DNA of 64,000 bases from Kryptolebias marmoratus (GCF_001649575.2 NC_051433.1:10430445-10494444), one strand, 5' to 3'; shown: positions 10,601 through 23,010, numbered from the stretch's first letter. Made by a program: numbers and translations. The notes: generated by a model not told the origin, from the letters alone.

Positions 10601-13420
10601 ACACCTAGTGGAACAGCACAATCATTGGAAACAACATCTGGGCTAACTACAAATGGTGTGATGTCAACAGCCAGCACAGATCAGTCGTCTCCGTCCACAG
10701 TGACAGAGGTTTACAGCACATCACCCTCTACAAACCCTCCTGTGAGCACTCAGTTTACTCACAAATCTACAGCTCAAAGTCCTAGTTCAGTTGTAACTAC
10801 AACTATTTTGCAGCCATCAAATAGCCAGGAAACATTTACAACAAATTTGCCCTCCACCACAGTAAGGCCATCAACGTTAGTTACATCAGAAAGGACCACC
10901 GAAACCATACATTCAACCAAACCAACATTTACGCTTACTACAAACAGTCAATCAGCAGTAACCAATACGAATGAGACGGAAACAACATCATCACCAGTGA
11001 CCACTCCTTTCACTCCAACATCCTCAACACACAACTTGGAAACAAATGCTGCAAGCACTGGAACAGGTCCCCAGACATCGACCTCTAAGGAAGCTTCTTC
11101 AGCCAATTCTTCGCCAACAGGAACATCAACACCTGTGACAACCTTTACACCTAGTGGAACAGCACAATCATTGGAAACAACATCTGGGCTAACTACAAAT
11201 GGTGTGATGTCAACAGCCAGCACAGATCAGTCGTCTCCGTCCACAGTGACAGAGGTTTACAGCACATCACCCTCTACAAACCCTCCTGTGAGCACTCAGA
11301 ATGCTGCCAGCACTGGAACAAGTCCTAAGACATCGACCATTATAGAGGCTTCTTCAACCAATTCTTCACCAACAGGAACATCAACACATATTTCAGATAT
11401 TACAACAGTTTCTCTCTCCAATGCTACTTCAGTGCAGACAACACTAACTACAACTCCTTCTTGTGCAGACTGTCAGTGTAATTTTGGCTCCTGTTTTTAC
11501 AATGTGACTCTTGGAAGCTGTCAGTGCCTATGTCAAAACTTTGTTTTTGGAGATAACTGCACTTTTGGACAAAATGAAGTTTCTGCCCAAGTTGGTAAGC
11601 TTTCTTTATTTTCTAGAGACATTTCATCAACAACTTTCCATAGCATAATTAAAGTAACAGGTTACGTGGTGCCCATTGTTTCTGCTATGTTTACTTTCAA
11701 TATAATTTATTATGAGATGCTAGTATTTTTGGCCTTAATAGCCAATGCCCCAATTTGTCTTGCTTTTGTTTACATTAAATACAGTTTTCCATTAAAAAAA
11801 AAAGATGCAATAAGGTCAAAAAATATAATTGTAAGGTGTGAATTCGGAAAGTTTTTGCATTATCAATACAATGGTTTCACCTATTCCCCTAGATACTGAA
11901 AGACTGCCTGCTCGAAAAGTCAATGTTTCTTTGGAAATCTTTATCACTTATGAAGATGCTTTTAATGATTTAAGCTCAACTGAATCATTGGCATTCATCA
12001 GCAAACTGGAACCAGAGGTAGAAAACCTTTCTTTCATTTTTTCATCATTCATTGATTAGATTGCTGTCCAACATTTGTCATGTCTCTTTATTTAATTATA
12101 AGGAAATGAGTGGAGATGTTTTTCGCAGCTCTTTCAATCATTTGTTGTTGTATCCAGTAACATTTGCTGCTATAACTGTGTTGTTAAAGCATATTTTCTG
12201 TTTCAGCTGGAAGCGCTGTGCAAGAAGGCAAACCCACGGGCCTTTAAAGAGGTGAAAATTATCAAATTATTGTAAGTTTTCATTCTTTGCCAACATATTG
12301 ATTACATGTAGTATATTCTTAAATGAAATTTGAGTTTTTGTCCTTCGCTCCTTTCTGGTTTTTTCCTAAAGAAAAGGAAGTGTTGTTGCAGAAAGCGTGG
12401 CGCAGTACAACTATGAAAACAATGAAACACAAATCCAGTTTCTCAACACCCAGCTTGATCGTGCGCTGACTGATGTGTTGACTGACACAAAGAACCTCGA
12501 ACCCATTTCACAGGCTTTTGGGACAAGCACAGTGTTGTTACACGAACTCACCTTGCAGCCGCCTCCAGTTACAAGTACATACACTATACTTCTTCTCTAA
12601 ACCTAAAAACGGTAACATTTCCACATCGCTTATGCAATATCTAATACAACATGTACTTTTCATTGCCATGACTCAGGTATTACGGACCTGAAGCCTTATG
12701 TTAACTGCTCTGAGTTTGCCAATTACACTGCTGAGATTAATGATGGTAAATGGGAATGTGCTGGAACTTGCAAAACAAACCCTGGTTTCTGTCATCAGCA
12801 TGGAGATTGTTTCAATGACATTCTCAAAGGGCCTGTGTGCAAGTAAGCAAATATATGTGTTTGTAACTTTTACTTACAAGAACAAACACATTATATTGTT
12901 ATTGCTAATGTAATTTACCTTTCGATTTAGGTGCTATGAAAATAAATTTGAGCAGTACTACGGTCCTCGGTGTGAGTTCTTCCGCAGAGGTCAAGCTTTC
13001 TACGGAGCTCTGTTTGGATCACTGGCAGCTGCAGTGCTGCTTATAATTGTCATCATCATTGCCATCATTTTAATAAGGAGACAACACACGAGTCGCTGGT
13101 GAGCTGCGAACAAAAGAAATGGTAGAATTTAAGTTTCTTTTTTCAGCAAAATTGTTCAGGTAAAAAATGCATCTGTGTGTAATTTTTTTCCTTAAAGGAA
13201 AATCAGCAGCCCCTTCAGACAAAATCTGCAGTTTTTTGAGGAAGATTTTTTTGATTTCTCTGAAAAACGTAGGTGATATGTATTTATTTTTATTTTTTAT
13301 ATCTATCACCTATTTTACTTAAGCAATTCCCCAGAATGGGCAATAAGATGTGCTTATGAACATTATGCTTTTCCCTTAGGTAATAAACTGGGGATTCCAG
13401 GAAGTTACAAGAGTTTATAG
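7650..13420 (+). CDS. SEA-domain transmembrane mucin (MUC3/12/13/17-like)
   Basis: Predicted cell-surface mucin of about 1,062 residues. Exons: 7650-7755, 9351-11594, 11893-12017, 12207-12271, 12372-12574, 12677-12842, 12931-13098, 13198-13268 and 13380-13420 (TAG); all GT-AG and phase-consistent. Order: basic start plus hydrophobic segment (about 13-32), a Ser/Thr-rich O-glycosylation domain (about 50-737) made of 182-residue repeats, a Cys-rich EGF-like module (740-772), a SEA domain (about 784-900) with the autocleavage motif GSVV (G849/S850), a second Cys-rich module, a transmembrane helix (about 992-1018) followed by IRRQ, and a tail of about 44 residues. EGF-SEA-EGF-TM is the plan of epithelial membrane mucins; SEA cleavage gives two associated subunits. 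Orthology within the family is unresolved because mucin domains do not align. If the exon 7 donor (13099) is not used, TGA follows at 13100. The start choice rests on the hydrophobic N-terminus. Confidence 0.85.
9518..11300 (+). repeat. Coding minisatellite: 546-bp tandem units in the mucin exon
   Basis: The phrase GGAACAGCACAATC recurs at 9518, 10064, 10610 and 11156, giving an exact 546-bp (182-codon) period. Three complete units and a fourth partial one are present. Units are nearly identical in DNA; most differences cluster in a short patch after DQS (SSPSTNTEVY, SIPSTGAEVY, SSPSTVTEVY). The fourth unit runs from VSTQ straight to NAASTG, an in-frame loss equivalent to 10754-11044 of unit 3 (291 bp), and is followed by a diverged end. 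Confidence 0.97.
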
Positions 13421-13816
13421 AAAATTTTGACACCAAATCTCAGGTATTCTTATTTTCCATCTTTCCATTAGATACGTTATTAAAAGTAAGGTCTAGCTAA
13501 AGATCAAAACATTGTAAAAGAAACAATTTAAAAATTTTAAACGTTTCGTTTTTTCAGGTTTCCTCAAAACATCCTGAGGTTCTGAACACAAGACTACCTA
13601 CACAAATTAAATGTTTTAAAGGTAAAAACAACAAAGATATGTATGAGCTGCTTGCAATATTCCAATTAAAGTATTGCACTATGTTTTCAAAAGTTTTGTA
13701 ATTTTATGTATTTTGATTGTAATTCTGTGCAATAGCCTCGTGAAACAATATTCATGTGTTGTTTAACTGATATGAGCTTTTTGTACCACTGCCACAATCA
13801 TTGTCCTCACTGCAAC

Positions 13817-13822
13817 AATAAA
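13817..13822 (+). terminator. Polyadenylation signal for the mucin gene
   Basis: AATAAA lies about 400 bases after the TAG at 13418-13420. A possible 3'-UTR intron (donor after 13444, acceptor near 13559) lies between them. Confidence 0.5.
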
Positions 13823-15355
13823 CATCGTTTTTAATTTAGCACCTTTGCTCAAAAGCATGACATCGCGCTTTTTTAAACAGACTTTTTTTCACATGTCGTA
13901 AAAAGACATTTTATTGTAAGACTAGCTTCTTATTCAGGCATGTCATCATCATTAAATGATTAAATTATCCAATGTTCACTTTCCATGGCCTCTTGATTTG
14001 TTTATCAGCTAGCCTAATCCAGCAGCTACTGTGTGTGTGTGTTTGTATTGGATTGTTCACTATAAACCTCTGGAGGCCCCACAGTGTCGTTACACTCTCC
14101 TGTCACTAGATGGCAGAGATGCATTTGGTTAAATACAGTCTATACAGACTGATGAAACGGTGACATTAAGCAGCACAATAATCCGAGTAACTTAATACAA
14201 TTTGCAGTAGTTTGTGAAATAGTGATCTCAAAATGCTCCATGTCTGAACAAAGCAAGAACCCACCTGTATGTTGTTGCAGACCTTAAACAGTTCAGCATC
14301 AACATGAAGTAGCTTTATTATATATGTAAACCATTCAGTTATTTTGCTGCCAATATTGCTTCTTATTTGCAATAATGTATTTTAAAAGTAGATTTTTTTT
14401 ATTGCAAAGACATTTCTTGCACCATTAGATCAGAGCCCTAAGATGCACTTTGTCTCCCCCTAGTGCTTAAAGAAAGGAAACACAAATATATTTACCTTGA
14501 CTTAAGGTGCCACATTTCATATAGCACCCTGACCTGAGTAAATTTTAACCAGCAGCACTTCAGCTTCAGTTAAATATTCACAGCTCCATCTGTCTCTCAC
14601 AGCGAACGATAAGAAAAATTGCATCCAAACAAAAAGTTAAACAGGTCAATGAAAAAATATCCAGTTCAGGAACTTTTTAAAATTTATTTAAAAGGTGGGA
14701 CTTAAACCATGAAGCTCAGTCTTATGTACAGACAAACATTCATTCCCCATCAGGTCATATCTGAGTATATTTCATTCGATCTTATTATATAATGTTGTCT
14801 CTTCCTTTCCATGTCATTGATTGCTGTAATTATGACATAATAAATCAAACAGGATAGCTATTAAAAAGAAGAGCAAAATACAACTTGGTCTATATGGTTT
14901 TTAATAAATTAGTTCACTGTTAAAATGACTTTTTTTACACGTAAACAGATAAGGCTGTTTTTCAAAATCTCTAAAACATTCAGTGTATTTTAATCATATT
15001 TGTTTTCTTCTCATTTCTGCTGAGTATGATTGATTTGATGCTGAATAAAATCTTAAAAACATCAGAGGAAATCCTGTGTTACCAATAGAATGAGGCTTAT
15101 TCAGGATCTATAGGCCATTTTTATTAATGCTTTGCATCATTACTTTTTATTGACACACATTCGTGGATTATTATCAGTCATGACCTTTTTCAGCAAAAAA
15201 AGCAGAAACTATATATCAGATAATGGTGCTGTAATCTTAAAGACAGTAATAATTCAAGCTCCAGTTACCAAGCAGTCAGCAAGGACTCTGAGGCTTGAAT
15301 ATTTGCTGAATAAAACCTAAAGTTTGGTCCCAATACATCAACTGAACTACGATTA

Positions 15356-16106
15356 AAGGGACAGTTTTGAATTTTTTTTTAACTGGAACTCTGTGGAGTC
15401 GTTGTTAGTTTCCTACCTGCAGCAGACAATAGACAGAGTCATACCAGTTCGAAGAATAAGTGAGATATTTTCATAGGGTTAACAGCTATTTTATTTAGGA
15501 GCAAATTTCTGCCATCCAACACACCTGATCCGATGGTTAAATTACCTCTTCTTGTTCTGCAGAAGCCTGTTAATCACCAATTGATTTAAATCAGCTGTGT
15601 CGGAGCAGAGAAACAAGGAAAACATGCAGGATAGTGGCCCTCGAGGACCAGAATTGGCCACCCCTGACCTAAAGCCTCAGAGATTTATAGCTGTTCAAAC
15701 AAACACTTTGTGGTGAGATTTTACACCACATTGCTTTTGCCTCATATAATCATACTGAGTGCGTAAGATTAACATGAACCATTTTGCAACGTTCGGTTCA
15801 CACAGAACGTATTGCAATAAACCCCAGACTGCACTCCAACACAATCAGTCCTCACTGTAATTAACCATAGACTTGTATCTAAATAACCATTTTAATGCAA
15901 AAGTGGCATGATGCACAAATTTACAATAGGACCGTCACTTGACCCAGTATGAAATATATGAGGTTTTAGTTGTTTTAGGAACAGGCTTCAGACCAAATAA
16001 AACGACCCCTTCATGAGAACTTCTCTCTGATTCTCCAAACTGAGATCACTCTGACTGCTGTCTACAGCAAAACTACTCCACAGAAAAAGTCTGAACCGCC
16101 CATTTT
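15356..16106. repeat. Inverted pair of MITE/SINE-like arms, possibly one nested element
   Basis: The left arm (about 15356-15465: AAAGGGACAGTTTTGAATTT, then CTCTGTGGAGTCGTTGTTAG and CTGCAGCAGACAATAGACAG) matches the reverse complement of the right arm (about 15985-16106: GACTGCTGTCTACAGCAAAA, CTACTCCACAGAAAAAGTCT). Related copies lie at 42524-42660 and, in inverted sense, near 29020-29160 and 44560-44665. A second family (15510-15668) sits between the arms. Family names cannot be given without a library. Confidence 0.55.
15510..15668. repeat. Degenerate hAT-type MITE-like copy (one end)
   Basis: It ends with AACATGCAGGATAGTGGCCC, then TCGAGGACCAGAATTGG and CACCCCTGACC, the same terminus as the fuller copy at 43389-43556. 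The middle (ACACACCTGATCC, GCAGAAGCCTGTTAATCACC) also matches that family. The left terminus is not recognisable. Confidence 0.65.
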
Positions 16107-17058
16107 AATCACTAAAACGCACTAAATTTCAAGTAAAGCTTGACTGTTGTGACGTCAGTATAGAAATATGAGTCGTGTGTAGCTGTGCCACCTGAAAAAG
16201 AGAAACAAAAAGAGCAAGGAAACAACTCAGGCTGCAAACAGAGTGAATTATATAATAATACCCTTTTGCTTTTAAGGCTTTGTCTTACAAAATTAAAGTC
16301 AAGTCTTAAAACTTCTGAACAGAGCCTACCCAGGTCAAGCTTCTGCGTTCTGGTTTTATTCGTGACACAATCGCAAAATATTAGTTTGTCTATTTACTCA
16401 GAGGCTCATCTCAAGCTAGGCTGCTTGTTCATTTCCTGTAACAGACCTCTAAAATAAGCAGCTCGTCTCGCTTTTGTTGCCATAGCTACCACTCATGCCG
16501 TCTCCTAGCAGCTCACCTGAGAGCGAACCAGGTGAAAGGGTTTCTGGCCTGAATAGTTTGCCACCTTTTGTTCCATAAAGAGAATAATTTCGAAAATAAA
16601 TAAACACCTAGCTTTCAGGAACGCGAATCAACACCTCGCTGAGAGGTCTTAGGGGACAATATATGTAACAGCAGCTGAGACTGCAGCTGAGTTAGTGGTT
16701 ACTTGACCTCTGTTGCTCCATGTGGTTCGCTGGCTCGAAGCCTACAGCCACATGGACTCGAGTCAAGATTTAAACACTTCGAACATTGTTATAAAAGCAT
16801 TAAAACCTGTGAGCGCTAAGCCGGTTTTCTGAGAGCACCGAAGCAGTCACGCAAGAGGAAATTGCATTTTAACCAGGAAGTGGAAGACTGTGCACCTGTC
16901 GCAGTTCTTTCTCTGGATAAAGGCCGGTCACAATAAGGCACACCATGAGGGCGTGTGGGTGATAAAACAGGCCAAACAGCTGAGTAGAGTTCACTCTTGA
17001 TTGATTTGAGAAAAGAAAAAAAAAAAAAAAGACTGAAGCAAGCTCATAAATAAGTCAT

Positions 17059-17064
17059 TTTATT
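17059..17064 (-). terminator. errfi1: Polyadenylation signal for errfi1
   Basis: AATAAA on the minus strand (TTTATT on the given strand), about 1.9 kb after the errfi1 stop. A long AU-rich 3' UTR is typical of this immediate-early gene. Other TTTATT hexamers lie nearer the stop, so the site used is uncertain. Confidence 0.4.
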
Positions 17065-18952
17065 TTGCTTTTTCTTTTAAAAGACAATGTACTTTTCAAC
17101 TAATAACAAATGGAATTGTTAAATACTGTACAAAGTATACTGAGCTCTCCCAGTGCATGTCTTAACCACAGCAGAAAAGTCATACCTTGATACGCTCATC
17201 TTCATTCAGTTTCATTATTTCTAATAAGACATATGAATACCTTAAGATTAAATAGTGGAAGATGTAAACATTTCAAACATTTAAGTCAAAAGAAACATTG
17301 TGTTCGGAGGGTTTGTGAGAAAGAGAGGCGGGGGAAGAGGAAAAAGTATACTTCAATGACCGATTGACCTTAGCAGTTATGTTTCCCAAACTGAACACCG
17401 AGGTTACTTCAATACATGTGCTACGATTTCTATAACATCCTGACGCTTCGTGAATAATCTACAACAATAAAATTCATACATTTCCTTGGCTGCCAGCAGC
17501 CAAAGTCTTTCAAACCACACCCACTGCAATCACGTAAGGCAGGAATGCATCTGCAGAACAGGAAAGTCTGTGTCAGGCAGGTAAACCCTGCACTGTCTTT
17601 GCAATGTGTGTTTTAACTGGTTAGGCTAACACTCTGATCTAAGATCTGCATGATCTAAAACCTCTATTTATGGATATCCGGTTAGAAGTGACTAACTAAA
17701 GTGTAACTGAAATTTGACACTAAAACGAAGCTGTACTGGGTCACATAGGAAGCCGATTATTTGGGTTTTCTGTGTGTTAAAACTTCGAATTTTCTTTTTA
17801 ATCTTCGGGAGCAAATTATTCAGGGAAAATGTAAAGTAGGGGGGTGAACATCAAAATGAGGTAGGAGTCGAGGCAAATTAGTTTCAAGCAATGACTCACA
17901 GCTTGACCAAATCTATGTTTCTCCAACTGTTTGGGAGAATATCACTAAGAGTAGCATATATTGACTCACATTAAATAAACCAATTTCTGTGCAACCAAAC
18001 AGACCTGGACCCAGACAGAAAATAAGTGAGTGTGCGCGGCACAAAAAAAAAAAAGAAAAAAGCAGCACACGGTAACAAGTTCTGTCAACAATTCTCTAGT
18101 GATTGCAGAAAGTCACTCTTCGTGGCACCACCTCAACACAACTGCTGTTCGCATGCACAAAACATACACAAAATACGCTCATCAAGAGACAACTTCACCA
18201 TATAAGCTGCACTGGACATTCCAATGGAAACATGCATAGCTACCAGAAACAATGTGCAATGTGGGGGGAAAAAAACTAAACAAAACACAAATGTACATTG
18301 GCATAGTCAGCTCGATTAAGGCTGAAGTTACATCCAGGAAGGGAAATCATGGTTTTCTTGGTACATAATAGCAACCAGAGTGGCAAAATTTGTGCTAACA
18401 TCCTTCATTTTGTTTAAAATCCACTGGGAGCGGATTTAGACTTCATCTATTAGGTGATACAGGGTGACATTACTGACCTTTTGTCCCTCGTAAGATACAA
18501 AAAGCAGCATCAAAGAAAGCCCATGTGAATCACGCAAAACATCTCAATCAATCCAGACATAAACACTGAGGACACTGGGTCCAAGGCCTGCTTGGACCAT
18601 TCAATTGTACCACGTTATCAGCAAAAACAGTACAGTAATAATGAATGTCATGTAATAAAATCGTATCAAAAATAAGCTCTACTATGTTGAATTTTGCCCA
18701 CAATCTTTAGTCCGATACAGTTTCTACTTGAAGTATCTTTGTTGTGATAGCTATTCCAACATTACCAGTAACTGTATACAGTGCACACATACCCTGTGAG
18801 TTAAGAATACATGGGGTATTAAAAAATAAAAAGTAAAAGCAGCAGTTTGACGGTTGTTAGCGTCTAGTTTCACTATTTTGTCAAGTGTTTTTTTTCTTTT
18901 TTTTGCTCATCTACAATAGAGTCCTCTACTACTTCAACTAGAGCCTTTCAAA

Positions 18953-20618
18953 CTAAACTAAATCCACTTTCCTCTTGGTGTGGCAGTCACAAGGTGAGTC
19001 TGTGAAAGCAGACCGCTGAGGCAGAAGGTAGTAATGAGTGGCGCTGGCCTTCTTGCCGTTCTCCATCACAGGAAGGATGCAAGGAGAGCCCTCACTGTTC
19101 TGTCTGTGTAAACCGACCCGACCGCTTACGTACTTCGGATCGGGTGCAAAGCTTTGTGTAGGGGGCATCACGCCGTTAATGTATGAGGGGAGGCTCTTGG
19201 GGCTGGGAGTGCGTGAACTTCCTCTGGACACATGGTCCCTTGGGGGCAGCTTGGGTGGTTTGTCCTCATCGCTGTAAGCCCCAGGCGAGACCTCTGCTGA
19301 CCAGCGACGGATATCTCCGCTCTTGAGTATACGTGGAGGGATAGGGGGTGGCACTTCTGGTTTATCCATACCGCTGGCGTGACGTCTGGCGCAAGTGAGG
19401 CGCAGCAGTGAGGGCTTGTGTAAAGAGCCTGCTGGGCCTGAGTGACAACGTCGTAGTCTCCTCTGAGCCTTGTCCTGCGGTCTTGGACAGACCGCCGGCT
19501 CGGGTGGTTCCTGTTGCTTCTGTTCATGATGTTCTCGCACTTCCTGTGGTGGATGTGTCTGATGGTGCTGTTGGGGCTGTTGGGGCTGATGGTGGCTTTG
19601 TGGCCCTAAAGGACCATCATAATAAGCATAGTTAATCTGCCCACAGTCCCTGAAGCTCCTTCGGCTGGGAAGTCCGTGTCGAAAAGGAGACACTTTGAAA
19701 CACTGGTCAACATCGTCCACAAGGCAGCGGCTTTCGTCCGTACTTGTGAAAAATTCTACCTCATTGTCCATAGCCTGCTCAGGGGAGATGTCTGTTTGTG
19801 GGGGGATGGGCGGAAGAGGCTTCGAACATCTGTCTGGCGTCACTGGCGGGCTGCTGTACTCGTTGAATGAGAGCCTCTGGAATGAGGGGACCACCTGGTC
19901 GTCATCAGCAGGACTTGGAGCGGGTGAGTCCGCATTGCAGGACAGGGTCAGATGGGTGGGCCGGGATTTCTTTGGAGGTAATCTTTGTGTGCTGGGACTG
20001 TGTTTGTGTCCTGCCAAAGAGAAACATAAAACCACAACCATTACTTCGATGTCCTTGAGATACATGAATAAAGTTAGTGCGCAACAATTTAAAAAGACCA
20101 AAATATAGATTTTCATCAACTTCTAATTACATAATCACACAACTGTATTTCCAATACATTCACTGGTAGTCGCACACACAATGTAGCATTAGCGTGAAGC
20201 ACACTTGTGCACTTACTCTCGTAACTTGGTGGTGGCCCCTTTTGCTGTGGTCGATAGCTGTGATCTATGTTTGGAGTGTCCATAGAAAAGTAGAAGCTGT
20301 TAATACAAATTACAATTCAGATTAGCAACTCCATGGGAGTTAAGCAACATTTTAATACGTAGAACAAATCTTAGACTGACCTGAGCCATATAACATTAAC
20401 ATGTCATGCATGTCTGATAAATCATTGCTCTCCACTAAAGGACTGCTACACCTGAACACTCACTTCTCCGTGGGCTCATGGCGATAGGACCAGGAGGGCT
20501 TGGATCCAGCCATGCTATGACAGTAGCTGCCCCGGAGGAAGGGGTTTGTGATGGGAAAAGAGATCTCCTGGGCAGTCAGGCCCACTGTGGACATGCTCCA
20601 GGTACAGTCGGATCGCAT
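18953..20618 (-). CDS. errfi1: ERBB receptor feedback inhibitor 1 (MIG6/RALT)
   Basis: Cytoplasmic scaffold, induced by growth factors, that binds EGFR-family kinases and blocks their activation. Coding exons on the minus strand: 20618-20464, 20296-20217 and 20010-18953 (TAG); GT-AG, phases 2 and 1, total 430 residues. Landmarks: N-terminal [13 protein letters not shown] (CRIB-like, Cdc42-binding in mammals); proline-rich [50 protein letters not shown] (14-3-3-type); [27 protein letters not shown]; then the EGFR-binding region with [29 protein letters not shown] and THYYLLP (Y405/Y406). After HYYLLP the protein diverges and ends KRKVDLV, without the acidic helix found in mammals. Start M at 20618 or the in-frame M at 20594 (MSTVGL), the latter matching the mammalian start better. 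A His/Gln-rich stretch (about residues 200-230) is expanded. Whether it is errfi1a or errfi1b is not resolved. Confidence 0.93.
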
Positions 20619-22807
20619 CAAAGCCAGGAAACTCTCAGATCGCCCGGCTGGCTGCCTGTGCTTCTGCTCGACCTAAAACACAGCCAAGACGCAGCCATGA
20701 ATGAATGATGGAGAAAGAAGACTGAAAGCAAAAGCAGACGGAAAGGAACATGAAGCACGCTTACAAAATACACTCGCAGAACCAACATCTGTTCCTGAAG
20801 TCAAAAAAAGAAGAAGCCTCACATCAAATAAGAAAACAAGTGACTTCTTTGTTACATAAGAAACCCAACAATGATTATTTTGGTTTTCCGATCATGTCTA
20901 TCTTTGAAAAACTAACAACACTAAGAATTTTAATAGGTTTGTGTAATAATTTGTATATTGAAAATAAATTATTTACACCTTGTCTGAACTTTAAATTTCA
21001 CCTAAAGCCAGAGTCTACACAAGCCTGAGCGCAACAGCCAGCTTTCAGTTTTCTGTTCTACAGGCTGCGCCTTGTAATAAGTTTAGTTTATTTTAAAACT
21101 TGACTGTGCCACGCTCCATTGCTGCAATCCTGCTTGTCTTGAATAGGAAACTAAGGGGCTCCTCCTGTTACCAGAGATATACCTGATGTTGCAAGAGCTC
21201 CGAATGTCAAGTGACCTGAATGTGTGTGTGTGTGTGTCATGTTAAAGTATGTGTCAGAGCTGGGTAAACAATGAATACAATATTCAGAGGGGTGGGAACG
21301 TAACAGCATATTGATATTTCTGGGGTCAGTCGTGCGCTGTGAGCAAAATCCAATCTGACTTTTGGCTGACTCTGCAGGGTCACAGTCTAAGAGGAACTGT
21401 GCTAAAAAAAAAAATTCACCAAAATATTTTTTAAAAAGCCAAACATTGTTGCAGAGCTGTTTTTAGTTTGCGGTTCATGGTTGGAGTTTTGTAAAACTCA
21501 CTCAAAGAGCACCCTAATGGTCTTCTCCTCTGGAGACTGGTGTGAGGTGTGTGCACACTCAGACGGACACTCCTCATAATGTAGGAGTGATGACTGAGAA
21601 GAACATGGCCCCCTCTGCTCCCGGCCTCCAATGAGCCATATTTATGTGCCTGACCTGACAGCTGCTGAGAAACAAAGCTCTAAAACAACAGGAAGCACAG
21701 GGCGCATCAGCCTAAGCCCAACTGCCCAACAAGGCATGCAATGTCCCCGTCCAGGGCCGTCGATTCGGTTCGGCGGGGACGGGAAGCAACATGATCCTCG
21801 ATAATGAACCCCCAGGGGCTTGTGCTTCCTCTTGCAACAGGTGCAAAGACAGTTCATTCTGGCAGTCGACCACAGGAGCATTTACAGGCAACGGGATTAA
21901 ACAAATGATGTAACCGTGCAGGGCTTTAGCCCTCCTCGGGAGAAATTCTTCTGGTCTATTAATTCTGACCAGATAATGTGGGCCCTTTTCTTGTGATCTG
22001 GTTGGGTAAACCATTGAATCGGCGGGTTGCTGGAAAAGGAAGAAGATCTCCTGAGGCTGGCAGTGACATCATTGGACAGTTTGTCTTCGCTTCAAGCGTG
22101 TCACAGTCAGACCTTGAAAGAAGCAGTTCACACCCCGCTCATGACACCCCTGCAGCGGTTTCCGAGCAACCATACCCGCTCTACCTGTGCGGCAAGCAAA
22201 CAGTGCGCACACCCCCTCACTTTACCGGATTGAGATAATAATGGTTAAAAGCCCTCTAGCAGGCAGGTGACTCACGCCACAACACACAAGTCAGCTATTT
22301 GGCAATGCCTGCTATAGTGATGATACACAATGAATTATTTACCCCCCTTTTTTATAGGAGATGGAAGAATTATCTTCCTGCGCCAAGATTTGGTTTCAAG
22401 CGTGCAATCAGACCATGCTGTTATCATAAAAAACAATCAATTTGATGTGTATATTTTACATTAGCATTACTGTTTCCATTACAGCAGACAAACATGTGAC
22501 AATAAACCTGCTCTCAGGTTCTAGGTTATTTTATGACTGAGCCAGACTTCAGTTTGAAAGTTGCTCCTGCTCTTTTCGACTCAGTCTGTTGGTGAGTTTA
22601 TTACATATAAATACTGGAAATGAAAAGGCAAGAAGACCCAGTTTGATCTGAAGTTGCACCAATGGTGTCTGCGTTGGCGCGCGCGCGCACACACACATAT
22701 ATAGCCTATATATATATACACACACATAGATATACATACATAACAACACAGAAGGCGCAGGTTATTGTAGCCATTACCAGACATTAATTAGGACTTTCTG
22801 AACTCAC

Positions 22808-23010
22808 CTAAACACCGAATCAGTTCTTGTCCGCTGGCTGACTTCAACACGTGCTTTCTTAGAGAAAAAAAAATGTTCCTCAGTTTTTTGTCAGACTTTA
22901 GCTTGAATTTGTTAATCTTCAGAGTTATCTTCCATCTAATAATAAAATCCACACCCGGGACGCCTGGGATTTGGCGGCGCTCCGGATCTGCTGTGACACT
23001 TCTAGATCTC
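22808..23010 (-). other. errfi1: Non-coding first exon (5' UTR) of errfi1
   Basis: Read on the minus strand, about 200 bases from the inferred start near 23010 end at a strong donor, TTTAG/gtgagt (22807-22802). The next acceptor, gtgttttag, precedes the exon at 20672 that contains the start codon, giving an intron of 2.1 kb. A tiny upstream frame (ATG at 22935 to TAA at 22912, eight codons) lies in this exon. The exon is inferred from splice sites and promoter position. Confidence 0.6.

Larger units (their letters stand above)
13823..17058. other. Convergent intergenic region between the mucin gene and errfi1
   Basis: No gene recognised. It holds a miniature-transposon cluster (15356-16106), annotated separately, and two CTCF-like motifs: TCACTAGATGGCAG on the plus strand (14103-14116) and a weaker one on the minus strand near 14455-14468. 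Both neighbouring genes end toward this interval. Confidence 0.5.

Noticed and set aside
9856..11223. Three identical 91-codon open frames on the minus strand of the mucin exon
   Set aside because: They repeat every 546 bp because the tandem units do, and are antisense shadows of a Thr/Ser/Pro-rich coding sequence.
11595..11899. C-terminal extension of the 831-codon mucin frame past the EGF-like module
   Set aside because: A strong donor (GTTG/gtaagc) lies at 11595 and the SEA domain resumes at 11893; the extension is intron read-through.
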